From: Sediminibacillus terrae
Lineage (GTDB): Bacteria > Bacillota > Bacilli > Bacillales > Amphibacillaceae
DNA: 64,000 bases
NCBI RefSeq assembly: GCF_009602435.1
Contig: NZ_VZDQ01000021.1
Span: 372,001-436,000, forward strand
Direction of reading: 5' to 3'
Shown in pieces: positions 55,984 through 64,000 of this stretch; positions within the stretch are counted from its first letter, which is position 1, and each line of letters starts with the position of its first letter. The translations under genes were made by a program, and so were the position numbers. A model generated the notes under the pieces. It worked only from the letters and a program-made list of their open reading frames with translations. It had not been told where the DNA came from and ran no database searches.

Positions 55984-56553
55984 TTAACTCACAACAGGCT
56001 CGTCATCTGACCAAATCCGCTCCACTATATATTCTCCGCCCGTTTTTTGAATTAGATACACATCCGGATTTGTAAACCCCTTCCATTGGGAGAAACCGAT
56101 ATCCGCTTGATAGCTGTTCAGCAGCAAAGCGAGTAAATTCCCATGCGTTACAATACCGATGTTCTCGCATGTATCATCCGCCATTATTTCATCGATCAAC
56201 TGACCAGCCCGTAAACTGGCGTCGTTCGACGACTCTCCTCCAGGGAGTCTGAAATCTCTATCTGTAAATGATTCTTCTAAAACGTCGAGCCAATCATCGA
56301 TTGGTTCTTCACTTAGCAATCGTTCTTCCAGCCTTTCATCTATCTCGATGGATAAATTGTGCCGCTCAGCATATGGTTTGATACTCTCGACCGCCCGCAA
56401 AAAAGGGCTGGATATAATCCGGTCCAGTTGATAGCCATAGTTTTGCAAGAATGCAGAAACAACCTGGGCTTGCTTCACACCGTCCCTTGTTAAGGGGGAA
56501 TCTTTATGCTGTCCTTCTGCGCTACAATGCCGGATCATAAACAGTCTTTTCAA
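55984..56553 (-). CDS. Histidine phosphatase family protein
   Basis: The protein (189 residues) has the phosphoglycerate-mutase-like motif MIRHCSAEGQ (usually RHG; here RHC), the second-site SSPFLRAVESIKPYAE, the acid in DERLEER and the second histidine in IVTHGNLLALLL. It removes phosphate from a small molecule or protein that cannot be named. I choose TTG at 56553, nine bases after GGAGGAG; the in-frame ATG at 56562 touches the ribosome site. Confidence 0.85.
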   Translation of the reverse strand: MKRLFMIRHCSAEGQHKDSPLTRDGVKQAQVVSAFLQNYGYQLDRIISSPFLRAVESIKPYAERHNLSIEIDERLEERLLSEEPIDDWLDVLEESFTDRDFRLPGGESSNDASLRAGQLIDEIMADDTCENIGIVTHGNLLALLLNSYQADIGFSQWKGFTNPDVYLIQKTGGEYIVERIWSDDEPVVS

Positions 56554-56750
56554 ACCAACCATCTCCTCCAAGGGAATTAACTCTATTATCAGACAACTTC
56601 TCTTTAAAAACAAGGGTCAAAATGGAATTATCGAAGTTTTCGATCTGCGCTACTGTTCATTTTCGCCATAGATTATACATTCTATTCACAAATACCGAAA
56701 GGAAAAAAATCCGGAAATTTTTTCGCCCACAAGTAAATTCACGCAGATTC

Positions 56751-56793
56751 AACCAAAAAAACTAACCGTACGATGACGGTTAGTTTTTTGGTT
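56751..56793 (-). terminator. Terminator of the DUF6501-like gene
   Basis: AACCAAAAAA-CTAACCGT pairs with ACGGTTAG-TTTTTTGGTT around a 6-base loop. It overlaps the stop codon of the gene on the - strand. Confidence 0.85.
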
Positions 56794-56995
56794 ACATTTC
56801 TTCAAAATATTCTTTATGGAATCCACCGATTCTGTTGGTGTTATCAATGATAAAATAAAATTCTTCTGTTTCGTTTTTTACATCATACACTTTCCCTGGA
56901 GTAAGTGTCTTATCTACTACGAATTTTTTTGCATCATTATGGATGCATTTAATTTGCTTCACTGTTACATTATTTTCCCAGTTTTTATGGATCAC
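56792..56995 (-). CDS. Small protein, DUF6501-like
   Basis: The 67-residue protein contains IKCIHNDAKKFVVDKTLTPG, then KVYDVKNETEEFYFIIDNTN and GGFHKEYFEE. It is a compact beta-rich protein, which I believe belongs to the small Bacillaceae family DUF6501; no function is known. The start chosen is GTG at 56995 behind AAGGTGAG; an upstream ATG at 57022 has no ribosome site. Confidence 0.65.
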   Translation of the reverse strand: MIHKNWENNVTVKQIKCIHNDAKKFVVDKTLTPGKVYDVKNETEEFYFIIDNTNRIGGFHKEYFEEM

Positions 56996-57107
56996 TTCGC
57001 TCACCTTCCTTCCATTTTGCATTTTCCCATAATTTATTTTTCGATTCCAAAGTAAAAAACTTAGTAACTTCGCCGGCTTCCATTGCTAACCCTATCCGAA
57101 ATCATTT

Positions 57108-57482
57108 TCAACTAAGCCTTTCCAAAAACTCCAAGCGATTGCCAAAGGGATCTTCCAAATAAAAACGCTTATATCCAGGAAGCCGATCATCGTCTTCCAC
57201 TTCGATATGTCTGCTTCTCAACGCAGCTTTCAATCCTTCCAAATTCCCAACATAAAAAGCAGGATGTGCTTTTCTGGCTGGTTCAAATGGCTCCTCGATG
57301 CCGACGTGGAGCTGGTGGTCCCCGCACATAAACCAGACGCCGCCATTTTTCTTTAACTCCTCAGGTTTTTCGATTTCTTCCATTCCTAACAAATCAGAAA
57401 AAAATTCTCTCGCCTTTTGTTCGCTACCATTAGGAGCTGCAAGCTGTACATGATCAATTCCTTGAAAGTGATAAACCATCAT
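57108..57482 (-). CDS. VOC-family protein (glyoxalase fold)
   Basis: The protein (124 residues) has GIDHVQLAAPNGSEQKAREF, FWSD-like FFSDLLGMEEIE, GVWFMCGDHQLHVGIE and the metal-type ending RFYLEDPFGNRLEFLE. The conserved His and Glu could bind a metal. Its substrate is unknown. It lies about 80 bases downstream of mhqD on the same strand; in B. subtilis mhqD is paired with the larger dioxygenase mhqE, so a link to quinone detoxification is possible but not shown. Two ATGs (57482, 57479) follow AGGGGGA. Confidence 0.83.
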   Translation of the reverse strand: MMVYHFQGIDHVQLAAPNGSEQKAREFFSDLLGMEEIEKPEELKKNGGVWFMCGDHQLHVGIEEPFEPARKAHPAFYVGNLEGLKAALRSRHIEVEDDDRLPGYKRFYLEDPFGNRLEFLERLS

Positions 57483-57562
57483 ACTATCCCCCTGCGACGA
57501 TTGGAAGGTTTGGATGACATAGGAGACAGCCAACAATGCCTTGCCTCCCAAATCGTTATTTA

Positions 57563-58174
57563 CTACCTCTCCTCACTATACCATGATTTTGCTTGTAACA
57601 CTTCTCTTTGAGATAATTGATGTCCCATGCTTTCCCAGTGAACCGTTACCTGTGCACCAGCATTCTTTAGCATTTGCTCCAGCTCTTCGGTTTCCTTGCT
57701 GTCAATCAATGGATCGTTTGTACCTGCACCTATGAACACCCTGTTTCCCGTCAAAGAAGGAAGGTCAATTCCTCTTCTGGGAACCATTGGATGGAACAAG
57801 ATAGCACTGGCAAGGGAAGAAGGGTGATGGAACAACAGGCTTCCGGCAATGTTGGCACCATTCGAATAACCGACAGCTACGATATTATTTCTGTCAAAGT
57901 GGTAAGCAGAAGCGGCTTCATCGAGGAAGACATGAAGCTCATTAGTACGGGCAACCAAATCTTCCTCATCAAATACACCTTCCCGCAATCGACGGAAAAA
58001 ACGTGCCATTCCATTCTCTGATACGTTTCCTTTCACTCCTAACACAGAAGCTTCTGGATCTATCATATCCGCTACTGGTTCAAGGTCTTTTTCTGTTCCT
58101 CCTGTTCCGTGAAGCAGTAACAGCACAGGGGCTTCTGGATTTGTACCTTCGCGGTAAAAATGTTTCATTTCCAA
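57563..58174 (-). CDS. mhqD: Alpha/beta hydrolase MhqD-like (carboxylesterase)
   Basis: The 203-residue hydrolase has the oxyanion LLLHGTGGTEKDL, the nucleophile GYSNGANIAGSLL, the acid in GTNDPLID and the histidine in SMGHQLS. It resembles B. subtilis MhqD, made in response to methylhydroquinone and other quinones. Its promoter overlaps a sequence very like the MhqR operator (58246-58263). The start is TTG with AAGGAGG seven bases upstream. Confidence 0.87.
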   Translation of the reverse strand: MEMKHFYREGTNPEAPVLLLLHGTGGTEKDLEPVADMIDPEASVLGVKGNVSENGMARFFRRLREGVFDEEDLVARTNELHVFLDEAASAYHFDRNNIVAVGYSNGANIAGSLLFHHPSSLASAILFHPMVPRRGIDLPSLTGNRVFIGAGTNDPLIDSKETEELEQMLKNAGAQVTVHWESMGHQLSQREVLQAKSWYSEER

Positions 58175-58230
58175 TTTGCATCCTCCTTAGGTTCGCTTAC
58201 TGATTAAAATATAGTTTACATATTATTATT

Positions 58231-58263
58231 ATTATCACCTGATAATATCTCGGATTCAAGATT
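58231..58263 (-). promoter_or_regulatory. mhqD promoter with MhqR-operator-like palindrome
   Basis: On the - strand TTGAAT (58254-58259) and GATAAT (58231-58236) are 17 bases apart. The -35 box lies inside TATCTCGGATTCAAGATT (+ strand 58246-58263), which matches the MhqR operator TATCTCGAATTCGAGATA, as I remember it, at 14 of 18 bases or more. A repressor bound there would shut the promoter. Confidence 0.6.
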
Positions 58264-58302
58264 ATTTTATCATATTTCTTTCTCCTGGCAAATGGACGAC
58301 AA

Positions 58303-59352
58303 TTAAGAATGTATTTTTTTCAACAGCCATTTCAGAAAAAATGGCAGCACCAACACGATCGTTAGCAGACGTATCATCTGCAGCGAGCTGACAATCGACG
58401 GATCACCGTTCACTGCTTGCGCTGTCAGAGCCATTTCGATTAACCCGCCTGGCGCCAGGCTAAGTACTGCTGTAGCAGTATTCAAGTTGGTCAAAGAACT
58501 AAAAAGGAAACCGAACATAAACGAGGTAATGATCAACAAAATAGCGAGACAGAAAAAATAAACACAATACTTTCCAGCCGTTTTCAGGTCTTTGACCGAA
58601 ATCGAGTCCCCGAGATAAACGCCGATCGTTAGCTGTGCAAATAAATAAGCACTAGTCGGCAGTAGGAATAAGGAGATACCATTGATTTGCAAAGCAGCTG
58701 TTATCAACATCGGCATCAAAACCAGCGATGCCGGCACCCACCTTTGCAGCAAGAAACCGATCAAAAATGCAGCAATAAAAAGGATGATGGTCCATGCCGG
58801 GCCAATACCTGCCTGCTGCACCACTGCACCTTGTGCAGCAGGTTGTGTTTGGTGGAAAAACAAATGGGTAGCCGAGAACGGGATGATGAACAATACAGCA
58901 ACTAGGCGAATGGTTTGAAAAATGGTGACCAACACCGTATTGCCATAGAACGAGTCACTCAATGCTAAAACAGTCGACAAACCACCTGGAATGCTGCCAA
59001 GTAAACTTGTTGCCACATCTAAATTCACCCATTTTGTTATTAAATAAGCACTAACCAGGCTTAAAGCAATCAGGAGCAGAGTCATGGCTGTGTAAGGAAT
59101 GAGATACGGAACGACAGTAGACAGTGTTGCAGCAGTGAATGTGGAACCAATCTGGATACCCAAAATAGAAAAACTGACTTTCCTCAGCCGTAACGAAGCT
59201 GCTGTGCTTGCAAAAGGAAAAAGTTTAAAGATGAGCAGGCTGGCAACCGGACCGAGAATCCAAGGCAGCGGTAGATGTAACCAATTAAATAAAAATCCAC
59301 CAACAATTCCAATGAAATAGGTGATAAATAATCGGACCAAGAAATTCTCCAT
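58303..59352 (-). CDS. AbrB-family membrane protein (10-11 helices)
   Basis: The protein (349 residues) has two repeats of membrane helices with WILGPVASLLIFKLFP, SLLGSIPGGLSTVLALSDSF and VLSLAPGGLIEMALTAQAVN. It belongs to the AbrB (ammonia monooxygenase-regulator-like, DUF) membrane family, which is not related to the B. subtilis transition regulator AbrB; the transported substrate is not known. I choose the ATG at 59352 with AGGTGG five bases upstream. It follows the terC gene by 21 bases and is probably co-transcribed with it. Confidence 0.85.
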   Translation of the reverse strand: MENFLVRLFITYFIGIVGGFLFNWLHLPLPWILGPVASLLIFKLFPFASTAASLRLRKVSFSILGIQIGSTFTAATLSTVVPYLIPYTAMTLLLIALSLVSAYLITKWVNLDVATSLLGSIPGGLSTVLALSDSFYGNTVLVTIFQTIRLVAVLFIIPFSATHLFFHQTQPAAQGAVVQQAGIGPAWTIILFIAAFLIGFLLQRWVPASLVLMPMLITAALQINGISLFLLPTSAYLFAQLTIGVYLGDSISVKDLKTAGKYCVYFFCLAILLIITSFMFGFLFSSLTNLNTATAVLSLAPGGLIEMALTAQAVNGDPSIVSSLQMIRLLTIVLVLPFFLKWLLKKIHS

Positions 59353-59373
59353 ACCAGCCACCTGCTTTCCAGC

Positions 59374-60147
59374 TTAATACTTTTGATTGCTTTCTTGATT
59401 GGCAGAAGGTTTCCAAAACCAACCGAGCAATGCGATGCTCACCATTACCACCCAGAAAATCGTTTTCCACAAAGTCGTTTCAGGAAATTCAGCCGGGATG
59501 ATCGCTAACTGAGGATGGGCCAGGGTATGGACCGCTAGCTTGACAGCCACCCAACCGACTATCACATAGGCGGCTGCTTCCAGACCTGGTCTTTTCTTCA
59601 ATAACTTCACGATATAAGAGGCGGCAATCCTGATTAGGATCAAACCTATCATTCCGCCGGCAAGAATGACAACAAACTGAGCACCATCCATCCCTCCGAT
59701 AGCCGGAATAGCAGTCGGCGGGAGCGTGGTCGCCAATGCGACGGCTGCCAAAATGGAATCCACGGCAAAAGCGATGTCCGCCAACTCTACTTTGACAACC
59801 GTTGTCCAAAAACCAGAGCCCTTGGCTGGCTTTGCCACGGCACCCTCCGCCTCTTCTTTTTTAAAAAAGATTTTCAATAAATTATTTATCGAGATAAATA
59901 ACAAGTATAAAGCACCTAAAGCCTGAACCTGCCAGATATCAATCAGAAAAGAAATGAAAAATAAAGAACCGAATCGAAAAACAAAGGCCCCTCCCAATCC
60001 ATAGAGGAGTGCTTTTCTTTGTTTTTCTTCCGGTAAATGTTTGACAATCAATGCCATCACCAAAGCATTATCCGCAGCCAACAGCCCCTCGAGGCCGATC
60101 AACGCAAGCAAAGTCCATCCATACTCAAGTAAAATACCTGTATCCAT
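59374..60147 (-). CDS. TerC-family membrane protein
   Basis: The 257-residue protein has seven or more helices and the TerC signature GLEGLLAADNALVMALIVKH and VKVELADIAFAVDSILAAVA, whose Asp residues would bind metal. In Bacillus, TerC-like proteins YceF and YkoY export manganese. I looked for the manganese riboswitch (yybP-ykoY type) in the 250-base leader and did not see it. It begins a two-gene unit with the AbrB-type protein. Confidence 0.9.
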   Translation of the reverse strand: MDTGILLEYGWTLLALIGLEGLLAADNALVMALIVKHLPEEKQRKALLYGLGGAFVFRFGSLFFISFLIDIWQVQALGALYLLFISINNLLKIFFKKEEAEGAVAKPAKGSGFWTTVVKVELADIAFAVDSILAAVALATTLPPTAIPAIGGMDGAQFVVILAGGMIGLILIRIAASYIVKLLKKRPGLEAAAYVIVGWVAVKLAVHTLAHPQLAIIPAEFPETTLWKTIFWVVMVSIALLGWFWKPSANQESNQKY

Positions 60148-60351
60148 CTTGAGACCTTCTTTCTTTCTGTGTATCTATAATCGTTGCCTTCCTAAAATCG
60201 AGCCTTGTCCAACTGGCAGAGAATATGTACCGATGAGCCAGGCAGACAAAGAAAATTCATATGCCTGCATCCTTCTTCCACTGGATATTTTGCAAGCACA
60301 AGCTACCTTTTCCACTAACTCTACTTCTGGTATTGAAAAACGTGATAAACG

Positions 60352-60387
60352 AAAAAAATCCGGAACAGGAAACATCCTTATTCCGGA
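60352..60387 (-). terminator. Terminator of the msrAB gene
   Basis: On the - strand CCGGAATAAGGA pairs with TCCTGTTCCGG around TGTT, followed by ATTTTTTT. Confidence 0.8.
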
Positions 60388-60397
60388 ACGGTTTTAC

Positions 60398-61348
60398 TTA
60401 GCTGAACAAATAGGATAAATATCCATATCCTTCTTGTTCCATCTTTTGTTTAGGAACAAACCGCATAGCAGCTGAATTCATGCAATAACGCATGCCGCCT
60501 TTTTCCTCTGGTCCATCTTCAAAAACATGGCCCAGGTGAGAATCTGCCTGGCTGCTCCGTATCTCCGTACGAATCATTCCATGAGAGGTATCCGTATTTT
60601 CTTTCACTTGATGTTTGTCAATCGGCTTCGTGAAGCTTGGCCACCCGCAACCCGCATCGTACTTGTCTTTGGATGAAAACAAGGGTTCTCCGGATACCAC
60701 ATCCACGTAAATGCCTTCTTCTTCATTATCAAAGTATTCATTTTGAAACGGAGTTTCCGTACCGTTTTCCTGCGTTACATGGTACTGCAACGGTGTCAGC
60801 TGACGGCGAAGTACTTCTGTGTTCTTCTCAGGCTTCCAGGTTTTCTCGATAAAATCTTGCCGGCCTGATCCTTTTTTATACAATTTGTAATGGAAAGACT
60901 GCTTTTTATAATAATCTTGGTGCTTCTCTTCCGCCTCATAGAAAGGCGCAGCCGGCAAAATCTTCGTTACTATCGGCTCAGAGAATTTACCGCTTTGCTC
61001 CAGTTGTCGTTTCGATTTTTCAGCTAATTGCTTTTGCTCTTCATTGTGATAGAAAATGGCTGTCTGGTAAGATTCTCCCCTGTCATTAAACTGCCCGCCG
61101 GGGTCAGTGGGGTCAATCTGCCGCCAAAAAACGTCCAATAGCCGTTCGTAAGAAAAAATATCCGGATCAAAAGTAATTTGTACAGCTTCGACATGTCCTG
61201 TCGTATCCGAACAAACTTCTTCATAAGTCGGGTTTTCCGTTCTTCCGCCGGTATAGCCGGAAACGACTCTTTCGATTCCCGGCCGTTCATCAAACGGTTC
61301 CACCATACACCAAAAACAGCCACCAGCAAAAGTTGCCTTTTCAGCCAT
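60398..61348 (-). CDS. msrAB: Fused methionine sulfoxide reductase MsrA-MsrB
   Basis: One 316-residue protein carries MsrA (residues 1-175; catalytic Cys11 in GGCFWC) and MsrB (about 185-316; [19 protein letters not shown], catalytic cysteine in [12 protein letters not shown]). Together they reduce both epimers of methionine sulfoxide. The MsrB half lacks the CxxC zinc pairs. I choose the ATG at 61348, eight bases after AAAGGAGG; 21 upstream codons in frame have no function. B. subtilis has separate msrA and msrB; here they are fused and an extra msrA lies at 1209-1736. Confidence 0.94.
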   Translation of the reverse strand: MAEKATFAGGCFWCMVEPFDERPGIERVVSGYTGGRTENPTYEEVCSDTTGHVEAVQITFDPDIFSYERLLDVFWRQIDPTDPGGQFNDRGESYQTAIFYHNEEQKQLAEKSKRQLEQSGKFSEPIVTKILPAAPFYEAEEKHQDYYKKQSFHYKLYKKGSGRQDFIEKTWKPEKNTEVLRRQLTPLQYHVTQENGTETPFQNEYFDNEEEGIYVDVVSGEPLFSSKDKYDAGCGWPSFTKPIDKHQVKENTDTSHGMIRTEIRSSQADSHLGHVFEDGPEEKGGMRYCMNSAAMRFVPKQKMEQEGYGYLSYLFS

Positions 61349-61370
61349 TATGTTACCTCCTTTAAAACGA

Positions 61371-61406
61371 AAAACGGAAACAATTCCTTTGCATTCCCGT
61401 TTTTTG
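61371..61406 (-). terminator. Terminator after the YqfQ-like gene
   Basis: On the - strand AAAAAACGGGAA pairs with TTTCCGTTTTT around about 12 bases. It lies between the YqfQ-like gene and msrAB. Confidence 0.65.
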
Positions 61407-61506
61407 ATCACATTTCATTTTCTGAGCCGAAGTGCTCTGAGGAATGAATGTGTATAGTTACTATTCTTTCCTTTTTCATCGGAAAAATCAAGCAGTCTGC
61501 ATTTAT

Positions 61507-62049
61507 CTATATATATAGTTTGGGAACGGAATTGCCCGATTGAGTACTGCGCGTTTTTTGGGGCGCCTTTCTCTTTGGTTTATCTGCCGCTTCTATTTTA
61601 TATAAATTTTCTTGTTCAATTTCTATTTTATCCTCTTCTTCTTCCGGTGAAACACTTTGGGATGCAGATTTTCCCGTTTCTTCATCACCCTCGCTGTCAT
61701 CGTCTTCATTGAAAGCCTTCAGCATATTGATCATCATCGGGATGTTTTTCACCATCGGACCATATTGTTGGATGACGGGCATAGCTGACTGCGCCATCTT
61801 TATGGCTTGCTGCACGTTCCCCAGTGTACTGGTCAACTTCGAACCCCCTGCAGCTGCCGGAAACTGGGAGACGGCAGCTGGCTGGGTGAAACGCTGCAGC
61901 AAACCCGCCAATCCCCTCCCTCCTCCAGGGGCCGGTCCTCCTCCCTGAAATGGAGTTGGAAAATTTGGCGGAAATCCACCCGGCGGCCTTACTCCTTGGG
62001 AAAAAGGGAATGAACCGATGCCCGATGGTCCTTGGTTTGGATTGAACAT
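61507..62049 (-). CDS. yqfQ: YqfQ/VrrA-like protein
   Basis: The 180-residue protein has a Pro/Gly-rich N-terminal third (FPTPFQGGGPAPGGGRGLAG), a middle helical block (LGNVQQAIKMAQSAMPVIQQ, YGPMVKNIPMMINMLKAF) and an acidic, Lys-ending tail. This order is that of YqfQ (VrrA in B. anthracis), whose function is not known. It has no signal peptide. The ATG has AAAGAGGGG upstream. Confidence 0.78.
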   Translation of the reverse strand: MFNPNQGPSGIGSFPFSQGVRPPGGFPPNFPTPFQGGGPAPGGGRGLAGLLQRFTQPAAVSQFPAAAGGSKLTSTLGNVQQAIKMAQSAMPVIQQYGPMVKNIPMMINMLKAFNEDDDSEGDEETGKSASQSVSPEEEEDKIEIEQENLYKIEAADKPKRKAPQKTRSTQSGNSVPKLYI

Positions 62050-62151
62050 ACAAAAACCCCTCTTTTCAAAAAATGATTTGCTTTATTGTACGTTACATGC
62101 CTAAAAGAAGTGTAGGCATTAATCGAGTATTCCGGGGATTGCTGTCATATA

Positions 62152-62197
62152 TAAAAAAAGAGCTTCCATAAGCCGCTGAAGACTTCATGGAACGCTC
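62152..62197 (-). terminator. Terminator of the DUF2584-like gene
   Basis: On the - strand GAGCGTTCCAT pairs with ATGGAAGCTC (one bulged G) and is followed by seven T. Confidence 0.75.
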
Positions 62198-62274
62198 CTT
62201 TATCGTTTTGCATTATTTCCCGGGCAAGCGCAGTATACGACACTTGCCCTTCTTTTTCTCCAAATCGGTTGTCG

Positions 62275-62523
62275 CTAATTGACGCTATATAAAGAAAGCA
62301 GCTGATACGTGCAAACCGTCCGTTCTTCTTTCCAGGAAATCTCGACAATCTTCCCGCTTCCTATTTGATCGGAATCGTGGTGCCGTTTAATCTCGATTGT
62401 CTGGTTTATGGGAAATAATTTATATCCTGTAAACTCGATTTCAAACATATTTTGCTGGTGCTGCAAACGTTTTTCTCTACCGTGAGTCAGCAGTTTCCAT
62501 TCAATTGACATAGGCATTGACAT
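62275..62523 (-). CDS. DUF2584-like small protein
   Basis: The 82-residue protein has MSIEWKLLTHGREKRLQHQQ, NMFEIEFTGYKLFPINQTIE, GSGKIVEISW and TYQLLSLYSVN. These blocks match what I recall of DUF2584, a small Bacillales family of unknown role. The start ATG has GGGAGGTGG upstream. It is monocistronic, with a good terminator. Confidence 0.72.
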   Translation of the reverse strand: MSMPMSIEWKLLTHGREKRLQHQQNMFEIEFTGYKLFPINQTIEIKRHHDSDQIGSGKIVEISWKEERTVCTYQLLSLYSVN

Positions 62524-62599
62524 TCAACACCCACCTCCCGATATCATTTACCTATCATGGTACGTCATGGTTGTTTGCTTGACAAGCAAAATTTGCTGT

Positions 62600-62947
62600 T
62601 CAGGATGATTCATCACAAAAATCACGTAGATTGAATGGAAAATTAATATGATAACCGTCAAGCATCCGGATATTTTTTTGGAATGTATCCTCGTATTCCT
62701 TTATCTCCGCCCCTCGCTGTAAGTGGGTGTCCAGAATGGACATAATAGTCTGTAAAGCTGTGGTTACTTCGAATATTTCCGTCAATGATAATTCCTGCAA
62801 AGAGGGGATATCCATTAATTGAAAGTTCTTCAACTTGGCTATGTAGCCTTTGGAAAAGTATTCTGGCAATATTCGGTTATAAATTTCCTCCATCAGAGAA
62901 CGGACATATTCCTGTTGCTCTGAAGTGGAAGCGGTGATCACTCTCAT
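62600..62947 (-). CDS. DUF5365/YhcU-like protein
   Basis: The 115-residue helical protein (MRVITASTSEQQEYVRSLME, EIFEVTTALQTIMSILDTHL) resembles YhcU-type proteins of Bacillus (DUF5365), which have no known role. The ATG has ACAGGAGG upstream. It is separated from sbcC by about 160 bases without other features. Confidence 0.65.
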   Translation of the reverse strand: MRVITASTSEQQEYVRSLMEEIYNRILPEYFSKGYIAKLKNFQLMDIPSLQELSLTEIFEVTTALQTIMSILDTHLQRGAEIKEYEDTFQKNIRMLDGYHINFPFNLRDFCDESS

Positions 62948-63107
62948 GCGAATCCTCCTGTGTATCTATATAGCAAAAGCAACAGAGCCTCCACAGTGTT
63001 TTTTCTCACCTTCAGGCAAAATTGCATCTGTGCTATTAGGTCCTCTTCCTATACTATATCATGAGCCTCTTTCGATATTTAAGGAGCAATTATTGGCAAT
63101 CTGGTAT

Positions 63108-64000
63108 TCAAGCAAACTGGAAGGAGGCTTTCGAACCCTTTTGAGAGGGCGTTATTTGCAATTTAACCGGTATTTCTTCTTTCAACTGAGGTACGTGTGA
63201 AATGATACCCAGCAATCGGTTGCTTTGTTGCAATCCCTTCAAGCATTCTATCGCTTGCTCCAGTGACAATTCATCAAGCGTGCCAAATCCTTCATCAATA
63301 AATAATGTTTCTAACTGTACTCCTCCGGCATGGGCTTGAACCACATCTGCCATTCCAAGCGCCAGACTGAGAGCCGCCTTGAATCCTTCTCCTCCGGATA
63401 ACGTCTTGACAGAGCGCTGCAAACCTGTGTGGTGATCGAGAACTTCCAGATCCAATCCGCTTTGTGCCCCCCGCTTGGCTATTTGATCACTTCGAATCAA
63501 TTGATAACGATGGTCCGTCATTTGGTCAAAACGAATGTTTGCCTGTAAAAGAATTTCATCCAGAAATGCCGACAATACATACCGTTCAAACGATAGACGT
63601 AAATGATTTTCCCCACGGGCCAAGTCAGCTAATTCTCCGATATCGTAATATTGGTTCGCTTTCATTTGTTTTTCTTCCAGCAATTCAAGCATCGACTTTC
63701 TTATTTGTTCATATCCCTTCAAAGTCAGTTTCAAATTTTGTATGTTCTGATTGACCTCCTCCAGCTTTTGCGAACGCTCCCGGACTGTTGCTTCCAATTC
63801 TTCGATATCTGGTTTTTCCTGCCCGTCTAATTGTTTGTTGATGGTTTGGAGACGTTCCTCGACGGTATGTTTTTGTTTGTTGAATTCCTCGATTTCTTTC
63901 CGGAGTTTTAAACTGTCGTCCTCTGTAATTCTGGCAGATTGATAGGCTTCCAAAGAAGTAAAATGGCTGTGCTCGATTTTTTCCTCTAAGTCTGCTTGTT
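63108..64000 (-). CDS. sbcC: Exonuclease SbcC, 3' part
   Basis: SbcC is the SMC-like ATPase that works with SbcD to cut DNA hairpins and ends. The window holds the C-terminal part of about 297 residues; the frame is open to the window edge. It shows the end of a coiled coil (KQKHTVEERLQTINKQLDGQ), the ABC signature VKTLSGGEGFKAALSLALGM and the Walker B block ETLFIDEGFGTLDELSLEQA, then the H-loop IISHVPQL. The N-terminal Walker A part lies beyond position 64000. Confidence 0.93.
   Translation of the reverse strand, partial: QADLEEKIEHSHFTSLEAYQSARITEDDSLKLRKEIEEFNKQKHTVEERLQTINKQLDGQEKPDIEELEATVRERSQKLEEVNQNIQNLKLTLKGYEQIRKSMLELLEEKQMKANQYYDIGELADLARGENHLRLSFERYVLSAFLDEILLQANIRFDQMTDHRYQLIRSDQIAKRGAQSGLDLEVLDHHTGLQRSVKTLSGGEGFKAALSLALGMADVVQAHAGGVQLETLFIDEGFGTLDELSLEQAIECLKGLQQSNRLLGIISHVPQLKEEIPVKLQITPSQKGSKASFQFA

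Noticed and set aside
60148-60351. Manganese (yybP-ykoY) riboswitch upstream of terC
   Set aside because: The conserved loop and junction sequences of that RNA are not present; only weak short hairpins are seen.

Overview
The window comes from the chromosome of an endospore-forming, low-to-moderate-GC member of the Bacillaceae. The clues are a small acid-soluble spore protein of the SspL type beside ypcP, the spore-associated UV endonuclease UvsE, the glt locus in Bacillus order (gltC divergent from gltAB), a T-box in front of proBA, an L-box in front of dapA, and a replication terminator protein (Rtp), which is restricted to Bacillus and close relatives. I cannot name the genus safely.

Most striking, the window spans the replication terminus. 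A dif-like Xer site lies at 50577-50604. Left of it 33 of the 44 genes I call are on the + strand; right of it 15 of 16 are on the - strand, as expected where two forks meet and genes follow fork movement. About 16 kb to the left are rtp and a Ter-like site just upstream of it. A LAGLIDADG-type endonuclease gene is the last + strand gene before dif.

Layout. 0-3.4 kb: end of a luciferase-like flavin oxidoreductase gene, msrA, ypcP, a CHY zinc protein, sspL. 3.6-12.2 kb: nitrogen assimilation (gltC, gltA, gltB) and the branched-chain aminotransferase ilvE. 12.3-14.3 kb: a second flavin oxidoreductase, then an IS1182-type remnant and a palindromic repeat. 14.3-18.4 kb: a five-gene unit for a Tat-exported GMC dehydrogenase with its own TatA/TatC and a lipoprotein cytochrome c. 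18.5-24.5 kb: an MFS exporter, a fused TctA-TctB permease facing a TctC binding protein, and a YitT protein. 24.6-34.6 kb: uvsE, proBA under a proline T-box, a two-domain cyclotransferase, an acyl-CoA ligase/enoyl-CoA hydratase pair, a DMT exporter and ilvA under a likely CodY site.

34.6-50.6 kb is the terminus-proximal part: Ter and rtp, a small - strand islet with a YolA-like secreted protein, a MurE paralogue with an altered specificity motif, riboswitch-controlled dapA, cvfB, a cytosolic histidine kinase overlapping a ThDP enzyme gene, a second repeat with an IS remnant, a YfcC-type transporter, a TraB-family protein, the endonuclease and dif. 50.7-64 kb (- strand): a UDP-sulfoquinovose synthase and a partner glycosyltransferase (sulfolipid SQDG synthesis), a Rieske oxidoreductase, ferredoxin, a phosphatase, an mhqD unit with a likely MhqR operator, TerC and AbrB-type membrane proteins, an MsrA-MsrB fusion, YqfQ-like and DUF proteins, and the 3' part of sbcC.

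No CRISPR array, rRNA, tRNA or intact mobile element was seen.
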